From Clostridium lacusfryxellense (GTDB lineage Bacteria; Bacillota; Clostridia; Clostridiales; Clostridiaceae): a stretch of DNA of 64,000 nt. The notes beneath the pieces are model-generated. The model was not told the origin of the DNA, did no database searches, and saw nothing but the letters and a program-made list of their open reading frames with translations. Of the stretch, positions 52,620 through 63,496 are shown piece by piece. The stretch's first letter is position 1; each line of letters starts with the position of its first letter. The position numbers and the translations under genes are program-made. The DNA is taken from the NCBI RefSeq assembly GCF_018861735.1, contig NZ_JAHLEB010000003.1, positions 124,001 through 188,000 of the forward strand, in the 5' to 3' direction.

Positions 52620-52696
52620 GGCGGAATAGCTCAGCTGGCTAGAGCATTCGGTTCATACCCGAAGGGTCGTAGGTTCAAGTCCTATTTCCGCTACCA
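52620..52696 (+). tRNA. Elongator tRNA-Met (CAT), copy 1
   Basis: 77 bases. The acceptor GGCGGAA/TTCCGCT is paired throughout (one G-T), and the anticodon stem TTCGG/CCGAA lacks the initiator three-G run. A lysidine-modified tRNA-Ile with CAT is the alternative, but the body looks like elongator Met. Confidence 0.85.
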
Positions 52697-52748
52697 ATTT
52701 GATATAGAATAACTTTGAAAATTTAATATGTGATTTGTAAAATAACTA

Positions 52749-52775
52749 TTGACATATTGTAAAGTTTAGTATAAT
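52749..52775 (+). promoter_or_regulatory. Possible internal promoter in the tRNA operon
   Basis: TTGACA (52749-52754) and TATAAT (52770-52775) with a short 15-base spacer, in the gap before the second initiator tRNA. The spacing is suboptimal, so this is tentative. Confidence 0.45.
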
Positions 52776-52844
52776 GTAGTAATTGGTTTTAAAAAACTTA
52801 GACTATTATTACATAAATTAAACCTAAGCCTTTATAATTAATAT

Positions 52845-52920
<76 letters not shown>

Positions 52921-53005
52921 ATGAGTTTTAAATAACTCATTATTGTAAGGCTAGTATAAAGTTATGTAGAGTTTAAGCTTAGAATTAATTGTTTAAAACT
53001 AATAT

Positions 53006-53081
<76 letters not shown>

Positions 53082-53145
53082 TTAAATTTTAAATTACTTA
53101 GTAAGTAGGTTATATTAAAATTTATATTAAATATTTAGCAAATAA

Positions 53146-53234
53146 GCTGGAGTGGCGGAACTGGCAGACGCACAGGACTTAAAATCCTGCGGTGGTTAAA
53201 CACCGTACCGGTTCGATTCCGGTCTTCAGCACCA
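53146..53234 (+). tRNA. tRNA-Leu (TAA), copy 2
   Basis: Identical 89-base copy, again followed within five bases by an initiator tRNA. Confidence 0.95.
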
Positions 53235-53238
53235 ATAT

Positions 53239-53314
<76 letters not shown>

Positions 53315-53396
53315 ATAAATTTTAAAATAACTAAATACATAGGTTAAATAAAATTTTGTAGTAAGTATAAAGAACAAAGTATGCCAAAGTAAATAA

Positions 53397-53485
53397 GCTG
53401 GAGTGGCGGAACTGGCAGACGCACAGGACTTAAAATCCTGCGGTGGTTAAACACCGTACCGGTTCGATTCCGGTCTTCAGCACCA
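53397..53485 (+). tRNA. tRNA-Leu (TAA), copy 3
   Basis: Identical 89-base copy preceded by an AAATAA lead also seen before the other two copies. Confidence 0.95.
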
Positions 53486-53490
53486 AATAT

Positions 53491-53566
<76 letters not shown>

Positions 53567-53571
53567 AATAA

Positions 53572-53648
53572 GGCGGAATAGCTCAGCTGGCTAGAGCATT
53601 CGGTTCATACCCGAAGGGTCGTAGGTTCAAGTCCTATTTCCGCTACCA
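53572..53648 (+). tRNA. Elongator tRNA-Met (CAT), copy 2
   Basis: Identical to the copy at 52620 and again directly after an initiator tRNA; last gene of the operon. Confidence 0.85.
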
Positions 53649-53682
53649 TAACTCACAAGGAGACTTGTGAGTTATTTTTTTA
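53649..53682 (+). terminator. Terminator of the tRNA operon
   Basis: TAACTCACAAG pairs exactly with CTTGTGAGTTA around GAGA, followed by seven T. Confidence 0.92.
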
Positions 53683-53787
53683 TTTGCTAAAATACTAGAG
53701 AATTATTATTAACTTCAGTAAAAGCATATAATTATGCATTTTTCAAATATATAATGTCATGAAGTGACATGCTTCATTTAATATTTT

Positions 53788-53820
53788 AGAACCCGCCATA
53801 TTAATATGGTAGGTTCTTTT
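53788..53820. terminator. Second hairpin between the tRNA operon and spoIIE
   Basis: AGAACC-GCCATAT pairs with ATATGGTAGGTTCT around a short loop and ends in TTTT. No gene lies directly before it, so it may be a backup terminator for the tRNA operon. Confidence 0.6.
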
Positions 53821-53901
53821 GTATTATAGGGAAATGTAAAATTCTATTGTAAAAAATATACAAATTATTGTCTCATAAAAAATGTACAAGCATCCCACCT
53901 T

Positions 53902-53934
53902 ATGACATTTATTTCCAAAGGCGTTTGTTATAAT
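53902..53934 (+). promoter_or_regulatory. Probable Spo0A-dependent promoter of spoIIE
   Basis: ATGACA (53902-53907), a 21-base spacer and TATAAT (53929-53934). The over-long spacing is the known peculiarity of Bacillus spoIIE and spoIIG promoters, which need Spo0A. A partial 0A-box match TTGTCTCA lies upstream at 53868-53875 (six of eight bases). Confidence 0.55.
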
Positions 53935-53969
53935 GAAGTCCTAATTATTAAAGGTGGGTGATTTGTAGT

Positions 53970-56360
53970 ATGCAATATGGAATAGATGTATTTCCTTATG
54001 AAAGACTCAAAAAAGTAAAAAATGAAGCACAAAAGAAAAATGCACTGAATGTTAATTCAGTAATTGGTGGGATTATTTATTTTACGATAAGCTTATTAAT
54101 AAGTAGAGTCCTGCTTATTAATAATACTGCACCTTTTGGAATAGCTTTTTTAATAGCTACAATATTTATAAAAAATGATAAGATTTCAATAATTGTGTCC
54201 GGTGGTACATTTGTAGGTTATATAACTTTGTATAATAACATAAAGAATTTGCCATCATATTTGATAGTAATAGCAACAATTGCTTTGTTAAGCCATACTT
54301 TTAACAAAATAGAGGCTAAAAATAAGGTTTTGGCTAGCATGTTTGCTATTATTATGTTTGAATTATTTACGTATAATTTATTTATTACTCAAGTAAGTGG
54401 ATTAATGGCTTTTTTAAATTCATTTTTTTTAGTTTTATGTATCTTCCCTTTATATTTTATTCTAGACTATAGTCTTTTATGCTTCAAAGAAATTAAAACA
54501 AAACATATATTTTCAAATGAAGAAATAATAAGTATGTCTATTATAAGTTCTTTGATTATAGCAGGTACATGGGGAATTAGTATATTCAATATATCAATTA
54601 CAAATATATTGGGTCTTTCTTTTGTTATAATAATAGCCTACATTAACGGAAGTGGAGCTGGAGCAGCAGCTGGTGTTGCTATGGGGATTATCGTAGGAAT
54701 GTCATCAGAAAACATGATTACGTTTATAGGTATGTATGGTATTTGTGGTTTGATAACAGGAATTTTCAAGGAAACAGGGAAACTTTTAAGTGTTACTTCT
54801 TATTTGGTTGCCTTTTCCATAATAAAGATATATTGCATTACAGGGCAGGAGTTTATATTATTTGAAGCGTTTGTAGCTGCAGTTATATTTTTACTAATAC
54901 CCCAAAGAGTCTATGCGCAGTTATCGATGGAGTTTAATTCTGATAAAAAAAAGCTGAATATAGAGCAAGGATATATAAATAAAATTAAAGACACTTTTGT
55001 AGGCAGGCTTAATAATTTTTCAGATGTGCTTTCGAATATGTCAGATATATTGAATAATCTAGTAGATAATGAAAAATTGGCAATGAAAGGTAAAAGTAGT
55101 GCATTAGTTGAAAATCTTGCAGACAGGGTGTGTAGTAATTGTAATATGAAGTCCATGTGTTGGAAAAGAGAATTACACTATACATATGCAGCATTTGAAG
55201 AATTGATTCAAAATTTTGAGCACAAGAGTAATAGCGTGCCTGATGAAATTGAAAGGAAATGTATTAAGCGGACTGCAATACTCAAAAACACAGAAGATAT
55301 TGTTAATAAGCATATTATAAATGAAATGTGGAGAACAAGGCTTAGTGAAGGTCGCGAGCTTTTAGCAAATCAGATCAGTAATATGGCTGATTCTGTAGGA
55401 GAAATTGTAGAGGATTTTAATTCTGACATTCAAATAGATACTTCTATGGAAAAACTTATATGTAGGGCCTTAGACAAAAATAGAATTAAGCATAATGATC
55501 TTTTGTGTTTAAATGATAAGCTAGGACGATTGAGTATTAAGTTATCACTTGATGCTTGTAGTGGAAGACAAATGTGCGTGAAGGACTTGTTGCCAATAAT
55601 AAACGGGGTAACTAGCAAGAGTATGTGCGTTAGTGATGAGGGATGCGCTATAGATTCTAAGACCAATTCGTGTAAGGTTACAATTGAAGAAACGCCTAAG
55701 TTTCATGTGGTGACCAGTGTGGCTAGGCAGTGCAAAGATGGTGAAAAATCTAATGGAGATAGTTACAGTTTTGGAAAGCTTGCTGATGGTAGTTACATGT
55801 CTGTTATTAGTGATGGTATGGGGTCGGGACCTAGAGCGGGTAGAGAGAGTGAGGCTGCGGTGGAATTAATAGAGAAGTTTACAGCAGCAGGCTTTAGTAA
55901 AGTTACTGCTATTAACACTGTAAACTCAATAATGACATTGAGATTTTCAGAAGAAGAAAAATTTTCTACTATAGATTTAAGTAGTATAGACTTATATACT
56001 GGAGAAATTGATTTTTTTAAAGTAGGTGCGGTTGCTACATTTTTAAAATCTGGAGAAAATTTAGAGATTATAAAATCAAAATCGCTTCCTATTGGTGTTT
56101 TAGATAAGGCAGATATAGATATACAACAAAAGGAATTGAGGAATGGTGATGTTATAGTTATGCTAAGTGATGGAGTATTAGATTACAATGATGAAAATGT
56201 AGGTAGGGTAGATTGGGTAATAGACTATCTTGGTAAAAATAATTGCAATAACCCTAAGGACTTAGCCGATGGTCTTCTAGAGGAGGCAAAAAAATTAAGT
56301 GGTAATAGGGTTAAAGATGATATGACAATTCTTGTTTCGAAAATATATAGTTTGTATTAA
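53970..56360 (+). CDS. spoIIE: Stage II sporulation protein E (PP2C-type phosphatase)
   Basis: A 796-residue sporulation phosphatase that dephosphorylates SpoIIAA and so activates sigma-F in the forespore, and also acts at the polar septum. Residues about 30-310 hold some ten membrane helices, a central regulatory region follows (about 320-575, with CSNCNMKSMCW), and the PP2C domain is at the C-terminus (about 580-795) with SDGMGSGPRAGRESEAA, MLSDGVLD and KDDMTILV metal-site blocks. I chose ATG 53970, seven bases after GGTGAT, over GTG 53958, which overlaps the ribosome site. It is preceded by a Spo0A-type promoter and followed by a terminator. Confidence 0.96.
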   Translation: MQYGIDVFPYERLKKVKNEAQKKNALNVNSVIGGIIYFTISLLISRVLLINNTAPFGIAFLIATIFIKNDKISIIVSGGTFVGYITLYNNIKNLPSYLIVIATIALLSHTFNKIEAKNKVLASMFAIIMFELFTYNLFITQVSGLMAFLNSFFLVLCIFPLYFILDYSLLCFKEIKTKHIFSNEEIISMSIISSLIIAGTWGISIFNISITNILGLSFVIIIAYINGSGAGAAAGVAMGIIVGMSSENMITFIGMYGICGLITGIFKETGKLLSVTSYLVAFSIIKIYCITGQEFILFEAFVAAVIFLLIPQRVYAQLSMEFNSDKKKLNIEQGYINKIKDTFVGRLNNFSDVLSNMSDILNNLVDNEKLAMKGKSSALVENLADRVCSNCNMKSMCWKRELHYTYAAFEELIQNFEHKSNSVPDEIERKCIKRTAILKNTEDIVNKHIINEMWRTRLSEGRELLANQISNMADSVGEIVEDFNSDIQIDTSMEKLICRALDKNRIKHNDLLCLNDKLGRLSIKLSLDACSGRQMCVKDLLPIINGVTSKSMCVSDEGCAIDSKTNSCKVTIEETPKFHVVTSVARQCKDGEKSNGDSYSFGKLADGSYMSVISDGMGSGPRAGRESEAAVELIEKFTAAGFSKVTAINTVNSIMTLRFSEEEKFSTIDLSSIDLYTGEIDFFKVGAVATFLKSGENLEIIKSKSLPIGVLDKADIDIQQKELRNGDVIVMLSDGVLDYNDENVGRVDWVIDYLGKNNCNNPKDLADGLLEEAKKLSGNRVKDDMTILVSKIYSLY

Positions 56361-56431
56361 TGGGATGAGAGCAAAAATGACTACTATTATATAGGTGTAC
56401 TTCTCGTGGAATATAAATAAGTAGATAAATT

Positions 56432-56488
56432 AAAAATGAAGAAAACATTTATAGAAGCAAGAGCTTCTTTAGTGATCTTCATTTTTTA
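56432..56488 (+). terminator. Terminator of spoIIE
   Basis: AAAAATGAAGA ... AGAAGC pairs with GCTTCT ... TCTTCATTTTT, an interrupted stem ending in a T run. Confidence 0.75.
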
Positions 56489-56629
56489 TTTTCAGTGTTA
56501 TGATAGGTAAAATGGAAAATATAGATTATTATATTACATAGTAATATGATATAGTAATATGAGACTAAAAATTTTAAAAAACATTTAAACAGATAAAATA
56601 TTATAAAATAAGTTTGGGAAGTGAAGGGT

Positions 56630-58015
56630 TTGTCAGAAAAGGTCATGGATTTTATAAAAGAAAATTCAATGTTTGATAATGGAGATAAGGTTATAGTTGC
56701 GATTTCTGGTGGTCCAGACTCCACATGTTTACTTTATATCTTAAATGAACTTAAGGAGCAAATTGGGATTACGCTTATTGGTGCGCATTTAAACCATTGT
56801 CTTCGAGAAGTTGATGCTGATAAGGATGAAGAGTATGCTAAAAAAACTTGTGAAAGTTTGCATATAGATTTTTATAGCAAAAAAGTGGATGTACATAGAA
56901 TTGCTAAGGAAAAGAATTTATCTTGTGAAATGGCAGGCAGAGAAGAAAGGTATGGGTTTTTCAAGGAGCTTATGATTAGTTTAAATGCGAATAAAGTTGC
57001 ACTTGCGCATAATGCTAATGATCAAGCAGAGACTATTTTGATGAGGATAATGAGAGGTACTGGTATTGAGGGAATGGTTGGGATAAAACCTGTTCGCGAT
57101 AAAATATATGTAAGACCGATACTTCACCTTAGTAGAAAAGAAATAGAAAATTATTGCCTGATTAATAATATAAGCCCCAGAATAGATAAGTCAAATTTAG
57201 AAAATGTTTATGCTAGAAATAAAGTAAGGCTTGAGTTAATTCCATATATGGAGCAAAACTTTAATATGGACATAATTAGAACATTGAACAGATTATCAGA
57301 TACTGTAAAAAAAGATGATGAATATCTAAAAGATATTTCTCAAAAAGAATTTGAAAAACATTGTGAGTTAGGTCACCAAAGGGTTATAATAAATAAAAAT
57401 GCCTTTGGGTTACATGAATCGATTTTAACTAGGGTTGTAAGGCGAGCGCTACTAGAGGTGAATCACAATCTGTATAATTTTGAAAAAATTCATATAGCTA
57501 GTATTATAGAGCTTCAAAGTCATGAGACGGGTAAAAGTATAATGTTGCCTCAAAATATAATAGTTGAAAACTGTTATGGAAACATGCATATATATATACA
57601 GCAGAAAGAGGTTAATTATGATATTAATCAATATCCTCTAAAGTTTGGTGAGAAAAACATTATATATGCTTTAAACAAAGTAATAGAGATGGATGTTAAA
57701 CCAAATGGTGAATTCGATGAATTTAAAGGAACCGATTATATTAAGAACTTTGATTATGATAAGATAATAGGTCCAATAATATTAAGATACCGAAAAGATG
57801 GAGATAGGTTTATGCCGCTGGGCATGACTGGTAATAAGAAGATAAAGGACTTATTTATTGATTTAAAAATACCCAAATCTAAAAGAAATGAAATACCTTT
57901 AATATGTTTTGGGAATGATATTAGTTGGGTAGTTGGATATAGGGTTAGTGAAAAATTCAAAGTTTCAAAGGATACTAAAAATATATTACGAATTAGAATT
58001 GGAAGTGAGGAATAA
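56630..58015 (+). CDS. tilS: tRNA(Ile)-lysidine synthase
   Basis: A protein of about 461 residues. It attaches lysine to C34 of tRNA-Ile(CAU), allowing AUA decoding. The PP-loop ISGGPDSTCLLYIL (near 23-36) is the N-type ATP pyrophosphatase signature, and the C-terminal domain carries RYRKDGDRFMPLGMTGNKKIKDLFIDLKIP. The start is uncertain: TTG 56630 has GGGAAG eight bases before it; GTG 56621 lies on that site and ATG 56645 has no clear site. It precedes hpt by two bases, the conserved tilS-hpt-ftsH order. Confidence 0.94.
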   Translation: MSEKVMDFIKENSMFDNGDKVIVAISGGPDSTCLLYILNELKEQIGITLIGAHLNHCLREVDADKDEEYAKKTCESLHIDFYSKKVDVHRIAKEKNLSCEMAGREERYGFFKELMISLNANKVALAHNANDQAETILMRIMRGTGIEGMVGIKPVRDKIYVRPILHLSRKEIENYCLINNISPRIDKSNLENVYARNKVRLELIPYMEQNFNMDIIRTLNRLSDTVKKDDEYLKDISQKEFEKHCELGHQRVIINKNAFGLHESILTRVVRRALLEVNHNLYNFEKIHIASIIELQSHETGKSIMLPQNIIVENCYGNMHIYIQQKEVNYDINQYPLKFGEKNIIYALNKVIEMDVKPNGEFDEFKGTDYIKNFDYDKIIGPIILRYRKDGDRFMPLGMTGNKKIKDLFIDLKIPKSKRNEIPLICFGNDISWVVGYRVSEKFKVSKDTKNILRIRIGSEE

Positions 58016-58017
58016 GA

Positions 58018-58554
58018 ATGAATAACGATATTAAAGAGGTATTATACAGTGAGGATGAGTTAAAAGATAAAATCAGGCAAATGGGTGCTAAGATAAGTAA
58101 TGATTATTCTGGTAAAGAGCTTATACTTATTGGGATTTTAAAAGGTTCGGTTATTTTTATGTCAGATTTGTTAAAGGAAATTACTATTCCGTGTAAAATG
58201 GATTTCATGGCAGTTTCTAGTTATGGAAGTTCGACTCAAAGTTCAGGAGTTGTGAGAATTTTAAAAGATCTAGACTTTGAGATTCAAGGCAAAGATGTGC
58301 TGATAGTAGAAGATATTATAGATTCTGGAGTTACACTTAAATATCTAATGAAATATTTACGTGCAAGAAAGCCAAATAGTTTAGAAATTATCTGTTTACT
58401 TAATAAACCTGATAGAAGAAAGGTAGATATAGACGTCAAATATTTAGGCTTTGATGTACCGGATTACTTCCTTGTGGGATTTGGAATGGACTATGCAGAA
58501 AAATATAGGAATTTACCATATGTAGGAATACTTAAAGACGAAATATATAAGTAA
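58018..58554 (+). CDS. hpt: Hypoxanthine phosphoribosyltransferase
   Basis: A 178-residue purine salvage enzyme joining hypoxanthine or guanine to PRPP. The PRPP motif VLIVEDIIDSGVTL (near 97-110), the flexible-loop SSYGSSTQSSG (near 66-77) and the C-terminal FDVPDYFLVGFGMDYAEKYRNLPY (near 145-168) are standard. GAGGAATAAG in the end of tilS serves as ribosome site, so the genes are cotranscribed. In Bacillus, HprT and TilS regulate ftsH, which follows here 122 bases on; whether this holds here is not shown. Confidence 0.96.
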   Translation: MNNDIKEVLYSEDELKDKIRQMGAKISNDYSGKELILIGILKGSVIFMSDLLKEITIPCKMDFMAVSSYGSSTQSSGVVRILKDLDFEIQGKDVLIVEDIIDSGVTLKYLMKYLRARKPNSLEIICLLNKPDRRKVDIDVKYLGFDVPDYFLVGFGMDYAEKYRNLPYVGILKDEIYK

Positions 58555-58676
58555 ATATGTATAAAATGTATATTCTTATTATTATATTAATTATTTATTA
58601 ATGTAATATATTATTGTCAAGTGGTTTTTAATGTGATAAAATTTCAGAGTAAATAAGAAGAGAGGGGGGTTTCTAT

Positions 58677-60512
58677 ATGAAAAAAATTTCTAGTGCATCA
58701 ATTTGGGTAGTAGTATTTGTACTTGTGATTTTTGCGTCATTAGCCGTATTTGAAAATGGTAAAGATGTTAGCTCACTTAGTGTTGATAAATTCCAAGAAC
58801 ATTGGGTTAAAAAAGAAATTAAAAGTGTCCAAGTGAGAGAAGATAAAACAGTAGTAGGACAACTAAATGACGGAACACAATATGAAACCATAGTCCCATT
58901 AGAAAGATTATTGCAAGTTATGGATAAATATCCAAATACAACTGTTACAGAAACATATGTGAAACCGGCTAGTATGCCAATGTGGCTACAAGTAGTACCG
59001 ACATTACTTATAATTTTAATGTTAGTAGCATTTTGGTTTATGTATATGCAACAATCGCAAGGTGGCGGTGGTGGAGGTAATAGGGGCGTTATGAATTTTG
59101 GAAAAAGTAGAGCCAAAATAGCCACGCCAGATAAGAAAAAAGTTACATTCGATGATGTAGCAGGTGAAGATGAAGAAAAAGAAGAACTTGCTGAAGTTGT
59201 AGATTTCTTAAAACAACCTAAAAGATATTTAGAGGCAGGTGCAAGAATTCCTAAAGGTATTCTTCTAGTAGGTCCACCAGGTACTGGTAAGACACTACTT
59301 GCGAGAGCCGTATCAGGAGAAGCAGGAGTACCATTTTATAGCATATCAGGTTCGGAATTTGTTGAGATGTTTGTAGGTGTTGGAGCTTCAAGAGTAAGAG
59401 ATTTATTTGATCAAGCTAAAAAAAGTGCTCCTTGTATAATATTTATTGATGAAATTGATGCAGTAGGTAGACAAAGAGGTGCTGGTGTTGGTGGAGGTCA
59501 TGATGAAAGAGAACAAACTCTAAATCAGCTATTAGTTGAAATGGATGGATTTGGTGTAAATGAAGGTATAATCATGATAGCTGCTACAAATAGACCAGAT
59601 ATACTTGATCCTGCTCTTTTAAGACCAGGCAGATTCGACAGACATATATTAGTTGGTGCGCCTGATGTTAAAGGAAGAGAAGAAATTCTAAAGGTACATT
59701 CTAAAGGCAAACATTTAGCAGAAGAAGTAAAACTTGATGTACTCGCTAAAAGGACACCTGGATTTACGGGTGCAGATCTTGAGAATTTAATGAATGAAGC
59801 TGCACTGCTTACAGTTAGAAATAAAAAAACGGTTATAGAGATGAAAGAGCTTGACGAAGCAGTAACTAGGGTTATTGCAGGCCCTGAAAAGAAGAGTAAA
59901 GTTATAAGTGAAAAAGATAGAAAATTGACAGCATATCATGAAGCGGGTCATGCTGTAGTAATGAAGTATTCTCCGTTATCCGATCCAATTCATCAAATAA
60001 GTATTATACCAAGAGGTATGGCAGGTGGGTATACAATGCATCTACCAGAGGAAGATACTGCATATACTTCAAAACTAAAACTTAAAGATGAAATGGTTGG
60101 ATTATTAGGTGGTAGGGTTGCAGAAAAATTAATATTAAAAGATATTAGCACAGGGGCTAAAAATGATATTGATAGAGCATCTGCTATTGCAAGAAAAATG
60201 GTTATGGAATATGGTATGAGCGATGTTCTTGGACCAATATCTTTTGGGAATGATCATAATGAAGTATTCCTTGGAAGAGATTTGGGTAAAAGCCGCAACT
60301 TCAGTGAAGAGATAGCAAACATTATAGATTCAGAAGTTAAGTCTCTTATTGATGAAGCTTATGGAAAAGCTGAAAAAATTCTTGCTGATAATGTTATCAA
60401 ACTTCATGCAGTAGCTCAAGAACTTCTGTTAAAGGAAAAACTTGAAGGTGCAGAGTTTGAAGCAATAATTGCTAAAGAAGAGTCAGGTCAAATTGATTTA
60501 ACAAAGGTTTAA
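58677..60512 (+). CDS. ftsH: ATP-dependent membrane metalloprotease FtsH
   Basis: A 611-residue protease that degrades misfolded membrane proteins and regulatory proteins. Two membrane helices (about 5-24 and 103-124) flank an extracytoplasmic domain. A glycine-rich linker (QGGGGGG) follows, then the AAA+ domain with Walker A GPPGTGKT (199-206), Walker [11 protein letters not shown], and the zinc site HEAGH (421-425). AGAGAGGGGGG precedes the ATG by eight bases. A terminator follows at 60523. Confidence 0.97.
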   Translation: MKKISSASIWVVVFVLVIFASLAVFENGKDVSSLSVDKFQEHWVKKEIKSVQVREDKTVVGQLNDGTQYETIVPLERLLQVMDKYPNTTVTETYVKPASMPMWLQVVPTLLIILMLVAFWFMYMQQSQGGGGGGNRGVMNFGKSRAKIATPDKKKVTFDDVAGEDEEKEELAEVVDFLKQPKRYLEAGARIPKGILLVGPPGTGKTLLARAVSGEAGVPFYSISGSEFVEMFVGVGASRVRDLFDQAKKSAPCIIFIDEIDAVGRQRGAGVGGGHDEREQTLNQLLVEMDGFGVNEGIIMIAATNRPDILDPALLRPGRFDRHILVGAPDVKGREEILKVHSKGKHLAEEVKLDVLAKRTPGFTGADLENLMNEAALLTVRNKKTVIEMKELDEAVTRVIAGPEKKSKVISEKDRKLTAYHEAGHAVVMKYSPLSDPIHQISIIPRGMAGGYTMHLPEEDTAYTSKLKLKDEMVGLLGGRVAEKLILKDISTGAKNDIDRASAIARKMVMEYGMSDVLGPISFGNDHNEVFLGRDLGKSRNFSEEIANIIDSEVKSLIDEAYGKAEKILADNVIKLHAVAQELLLKEKLEGAEFEAIIAKEESGQIDLTKV

Positions 60513-60522
60513 ATTATATAGT

Positions 60523-60555
60523 AGACATACAGTAAATTAGCTGTATGTCTTTTTC
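60523..60555 (+). terminator. Terminator of ftsH
   Basis: AGACATACAG pairs exactly with CTGTATGTCT around TAAATTAG, followed by TTTTTC. Confidence 0.9.
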
Positions 60556-60743
60556 TATGCAATCAAATTAACATATTTATTATATCAATCTTTCATCATT
60601 GAATCTGAATATTAATTTTACTGAGTTTGTATATAAACAGGTGACGCTGTTTGTGATATAATATAAAGAATTAGTGTTATACGGGAATATAATTCATATA
60701 ATTTGGAATTTTCTGTCTAACTTATATATAAGGGGTGAAGTAG

Positions 60744-62414
60744 ATGAAAAGTGATATAGAAATTGCACAAAATGCTAAGATGCTACATATACGTGAGGTT
60801 GCACAGAAATTAGGATTAACTGAGGATGATATTGATTTTTACGGCAAATATAAATCAAAGATTTCATTAGATGTACTTAAGAGAAATGAAAGCAAAAAAG
60901 ATGGAAAGTTGATATTAGTTACAGCAATAAACCCAACTCCAGCAGGAGAAGGAAAATCTACCGTTACAATAGGCCTTGCGGATGCACTACGAAAACAAGG
61001 TAAAAATGCAGTGATAGCTTTAAGAGAACCTTCCCTTGGACCAGTATTTGGAATTAAAGGTGGGGCTGCTGGTGGAGGTTACGCACAAGTTGTACCAATG
61101 GAGGATATAAATCTGCATTTCACAGGTGATATGTATGCAATAACTGCCGCTAATAATTTACTATCTGCGACCATTGATAATCATATTCATCAAGGTAATG
61201 CGCTAGGAATTGATAGTAGAAAAATAACATTTAAAAGAGTTATGGATATGAATGATAGATCTCTTCGTAGCATTGTTGTTGGACTTGGCGGCAAACCTAA
61301 TGGGTTTTTAAGAGAAGATGGTTTTATGATAACTGTTGCGTCTGAAATAATGGCCATTTTATGTTTGGCAAGTAGCCTAATGGATCTAAAAGAAAGAATG
61401 GGAAAGATTTTAGTTGCATATGACCTAGAGGGAATGCCAATTTATTGTAAAGATTTACTTGTTAACGGCGCAATGGCATTGCTTATGAAAGATGCTATAA
61501 AACCAAATTTAGTTCAGACTTTGGATAATACACCTGCTATAATACATGGAGGACCGTTTGCTAATATTGCTCATGGTTGCAATAGTTTACTAGCAACTAA
61601 AATGGCATTGAAATTAGGAGACTATGTTGTAACTGAGGCCGGATTTGGAGCAGATTTAGGAGCAGAAAAGTTCTTTGATATAAAATGTAGATACGGAAAT
61701 TTGAAGCCAGATTGTGTTGTTCTTGTGGCTACAATAAGAGCGTTAAAACATCATGGCGGAGTAAAAAAAGATAAACTAAATGAACCTAATGTGGAAGCTC
61801 TTTCTAAAGGAATAGAAAATCTAGAAAAACAAATTGAAAATATTAAAAAGTTTGGAGTTCCAGTAATAGTGTCAATAAACAAATTCATTTCTGATACGTT
61901 TGAAGAAATCGAGTATATAAAAGAATTCTGCAAGCAAAAGAATGTTAAAGTGGATTTAACCGAGGTTTGGGAAAAAGGTGCAGAAGGCGGACTTGAACTT
62001 GCAAGTAAAGTGGTAGAAGCCGTGCAAAATGAGAAAAGTAATTTTAAGGTTTTATATGATGAGAAGCTTCCTATAAAAGAAAAAATACGAATTATTGCCA
62101 CGGAAATATATGGGGCAGAGGGAGTAGAATATAGCGCAGCTGCAAGCAAGCAAATAGCTGAAATAGAAAAGCTTAACTTAGATAAAGTCCCAATATGTGT
62201 TGCTAAAACCCAAAAATCTCTTTCGGATAATCCGAACCTTTTGGGAAGACCAACTAACTTCACTATAAATGTAAAAGAGATTAAGCTTTCTAATGGAGCT
62301 GGATTTGTTGTAGCTTTAACAGGTAACATAATGACAATGCCAGGGCTTCCTAAGATTCCAGCAGCATGTAAGATGGATATTTCTGAAGATGGTACTATAT
62401 CAGGTTTATTTTAA
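60744..62414 (+). CDS. fhs: Formate--tetrahydrofolate ligase
   Basis: A 556-residue enzyme (10-formyltetrahydrofolate synthetase) that activates formate with ATP; in clostridia it serves purine ring synthesis, initiator Met-tRNA formylation and, in acetogens, the methyl branch of acetyl-CoA synthesis. The P-loop-like ATP site [20 protein letters not shown] (near 68-87), the [24 protein letters not shown] block (near 98-121) and the C-terminal [15 protein letters not shown] are diagnostic. AGGGGTGAAG precedes the ATG. It is bounded by terminators on both sides and so monocistronic. No other pathway gene is adjacent. Confidence 0.97.
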   Translation: MKSDIEIAQNAKMLHIREVAQKLGLTEDDIDFYGKYKSKISLDVLKRNESKKDGKLILVTAINPTPAGEGKSTVTIGLADALRKQGKNAVIALREPSLGPVFGIKGGAAGGGYAQVVPMEDINLHFTGDMYAITAANNLLSATIDNHIHQGNALGIDSRKITFKRVMDMNDRSLRSIVVGLGGKPNGFLREDGFMITVASEIMAILCLASSLMDLKERMGKILVAYDLEGMPIYCKDLLVNGAMALLMKDAIKPNLVQTLDNTPAIIHGGPFANIAHGCNSLLATKMALKLGDYVVTEAGFGADLGAEKFFDIKCRYGNLKPDCVVLVATIRALKHHGGVKKDKLNEPNVEALSKGIENLEKQIENIKKFGVPVIVSINKFISDTFEEIEYIKEFCKQKNVKVDLTEVWEKGAEGGLELASKVVEAVQNEKSNFKVLYDEKLPIKEKIRIIATEIYGAEGVEYSAAASKQIAEIEKLNLDKVPICVAKTQKSLSDNPNLLGRPTNFTINVKEIKLSNGAGFVVALTGNIMTMPGLPKIPAACKMDISEDGTISGLF

Positions 62415-62441
62415 ATCATTAAGAAGTTGTTAAAATTAAAG

Positions 62442-62492
62442 CTTCGAAATAAGGTTGTTATAGAGCATATCTATAACAACCTTATTTTGAAG
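62442..62492 (+). terminator. Terminator of fhs
   Basis: CTTCGAAATAAGGTTGTTATAG and its near-complement pair over more than 20 bases around GCATA. The remaining gap to coaX (62493-62708) shows no gene. Confidence 0.88.
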
Positions 62493-62708
62493 TACACCTT
62501 TAGGTGCAAAATAATAGGGAAGAAACGAGGGCTTTTATTGTCTTTTACAGTATTTCATAAATATTTAACTTGACAATTATGGTCAAATTGTTAGAATTAA
62601 ATTGATAATTTGTGAATAATAAAAAATATTATTCTATGATATTAACAATAATATTAAAAAATTAAAGCGACAATCGAGTTGTTTTATATTATATAGGTGG
62701 TGTATTAA

Positions 62709-63488
62709 GTGATTTTAGTTTTAGATGTTGGAAATACTAATATTGTTTTGGGAGTTTTTAAGAATAAGGAGTTACTTGTAGAGTGGAGGTTATCTACTGA
62801 TGCTAACAAAACCGCTGATGAATATGGTATTCAGGTAATGCAGCTGTTTTATGAGACACATATAAAAACAGAACATATTAAAGGAGTAATAATATCCTCA
62901 GTTGTTCCTAATATAATGTATTCACTAGAACATATGATAAGAAAATATTTTGATTTGATACCAATGATCGTGGGTCCAGGAATAAAGACTGGAATAAATG
63001 TTAAATATGACAACCCTAAGGAAGTGGGTGCAGATAGAATCGTTAATGCTGTTTCAGCCCATGAAATTTATCAAAGATCATTAATTTTAATAGATTTTGG
63101 GACGGCCACAACATTTTGCGCTATAAGCCGTGATGCTAATTATTTAGGGGGAACTATATGCCCTGGTATTAAAATAGCTTCTGAAGCCTTATTTGAGAGA
63201 GCAGCAAAATTGCCTCGGGTTGAGCTTATAAAACCAGATACGGTTATATGTAAGAATACTGTTGCAAGCATGCAGTCGGGAATAATATATGGATATATTG
63301 GGCAAGTAGATTACATAGTTAATAAAATGAAAAATGAAATGATTGATATGGGAGAAGAGGAGCCTTTTGTAGTAGCTACAGGAGGACTCTCAAAACTAAT
63401 AATGGAAGACTCTGCAGCTATTGATGAGTTCCATCCAAACTTAACATTAGAAGGACTTAGAATGATTTATGAGAAGAATAGGGAATAG
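62709..63488 (+). CDS. coaX: Type III pantothenate kinase
   Basis: A 259-residue kinase for the first step of coenzyme A synthesis. The ATP-binding fold opens with [15 protein letters not shown] (residues 3-17), followed by [15 protein letters not shown] (near 107-121) and the second phosphate loop [18 protein letters not shown] start with GGTGGTGTATTAA upstream is used; no better ATG is near. The dus gene follows eight bases after the stop codon, so the two are cotranscribed, the usual Firmicute arrangement downstream of ftsH. Confidence 0.96.
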   Translation: MILVLDVGNTNIVLGVFKNKELLVEWRLSTDANKTADEYGIQVMQLFYETHIKTEHIKGVIISSVVPNIMYSLEHMIRKYFDLIPMIVGPGIKTGINVKYDNPKEVGADRIVNAVSAHEIYQRSLILIDFGTATTFCAISRDANYLGGTICPGIKIASEALFERAAKLPRVELIKPDTVICKNTVASMQSGIIYGYIGQVDYIVNKMKNEMIDMGEEEPFVVATGGLSKLIMEDSAAIDEFHPNLTLEGLRMIYEKNRE

Positions 63489-63496
63489 GTGATCTA

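Noticed and set aside
52620-52696. tRNA-Ile with CAT anticodon (lysidine type)
   Set aside because: The acceptor and anticodon stems resemble elongator Met more than the lysidine tRNA-Ile, though tilS lies nearby; kept as a minor alternative.
61751-62329. 192-codon minus-strand frame
   Set aside because: Antisense to fhs, whose frame is fully explained by the enzyme. Serine- and leucine-rich shadow frames of this kind are common opposite AT-rich genes.
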